DNA from: an uncultured Elusimicrobiales bacterium
GTDB taxonomy: Bacteria > Elusimicrobiota > Elusimicrobia > Elusimicrobiales > Elusimicrobiaceae
Assembly: GCA_944324685.1 (NCBI GenBank)
Contig: CALUXG010000003.1
Span: 1-32,611, forward strand
DNA length: 32,611 bases
Direction of reading: 5' to 3'
Below the pieces are notes generated by a model that was not told where the DNA came from, did not search any database, and saw only the letters and a program-made list of their open reading frames with translations. A program made the translations under genes and the position numbers. Of this stretch, positions 32,525 to 32,611 are shown piece by piece; within the stretch, counting starts at the first letter, position 1, and each line of letters begins with the position of its first letter.

Positions 32525-32611
32525 GTTGCCCTGTTAACTCATCAAAATCTTTTTCCCACATATAAACTTTTTCAAAAGTTTCTTCATATATCCTTCTTTC
32601 TGAAAACTTGA
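32525..32611 (-). other. Unresolved minus-strand coding-like end at the right edge
   Basis: One minus-strand frame entering from the edge is open and protein-like (KFSERRIYEETFEKVYMWEK, then DFDELTGQQ) until it runs into the hairpin and attR. A different frame has a short peptide (MKKLLKKFICGKKILMS) with an AAGGA site. The stretch is AT-rich, like the element rather than the chromosome. I cannot say which frame, if any, is real. Confidence 0.3.

Overview
The window is bacterial chromosome with one integrated mobile element. The chromosomal part (1 to about 23,385) mixes short-leader type IV pilin-like proteins, an NHL-repeat protein, an outer-membrane beta-barrel and a glycolytic/acetate gene set. 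This points to a diderm anaerobe, and the style fits gut Elusimicrobiota; that assignment is inference and I could not test it by search.

Layout. 1-937: end of an unknown gene and a drug/metabolite transporter, minus strand. 1101-1446: tRNA-Leu(GAG) whose 3' end and terminator occur twice around a hairpin-rich 152-bp insert. 1459-5669: secG, a pilin-like gene behind a T12 tract and a 42-bp palindrome, pgk, gapA and a Bax-inhibitor-like membrane protein. 5808-8901: two exported paralogues with a trypsin-type framework but broken catalytic triads, and a small outer-membrane barrel. 9086-13410: rimP-nusA-infB with a strong promoter and a terminator-like hairpin directly before rimP. 13433-17481: a PII-like DUF190 gene and a second pilin gene, then a tightly overlapping rbfA-nrnA-truB-ribF operon. 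17624-23180: a membrane methyltransferase, an NHL protein, ackA, a PhoU-like/PiT phosphate-uptake pair and a MerR-type regulator. 23217-23381: tRNA-Pro(GGG) and tRNA-Pro(CGG).

From the 3' end of tRNA-Pro(CGG) to 32,494 lies a visibly AT-richer element of about 9.1 kb, bounded by a 10-bp direct repeat, CGACCATTTA. It encodes a large serine recombinase, a rolling-circle-type replication protein with an HTH tail, a small excisionase-like HTH protein, two unknown proteins, a PD-(D/E)xK nuclease-DUF2075 helicase fusion, an ABC-type ATPase with a HEPN-like RNxxHH motif, and a decayed DpnI-like restriction gene. The last three look like anti-phage cargo.

The most notable result is that attP appears to lie inside the recombinase gene. 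At both ends the repeat is read in the same frame on the minus strand as Lys-Trp-Ser. At attL the recombinase then runs antisense through the tRNA, giving 24 host-derived residues. At attR an orphan 50-codon, protein-like reading frame continues from the same Lys-Trp-Ser. In the excised circle the two would join into one 564-residue recombinase, so integration swaps the enzyme's C-terminal tail.

A second theme is a promoter layout seen at four genes (both pilins, rbfA, merR): TGn-TAnnnT, then exactly 6 nt, then ATG, with no Shine-Dalgarno. This implies leaderless mRNAs. Both pilin copies also carry exactly twelve T directly upstream, which could slip and vary expression.
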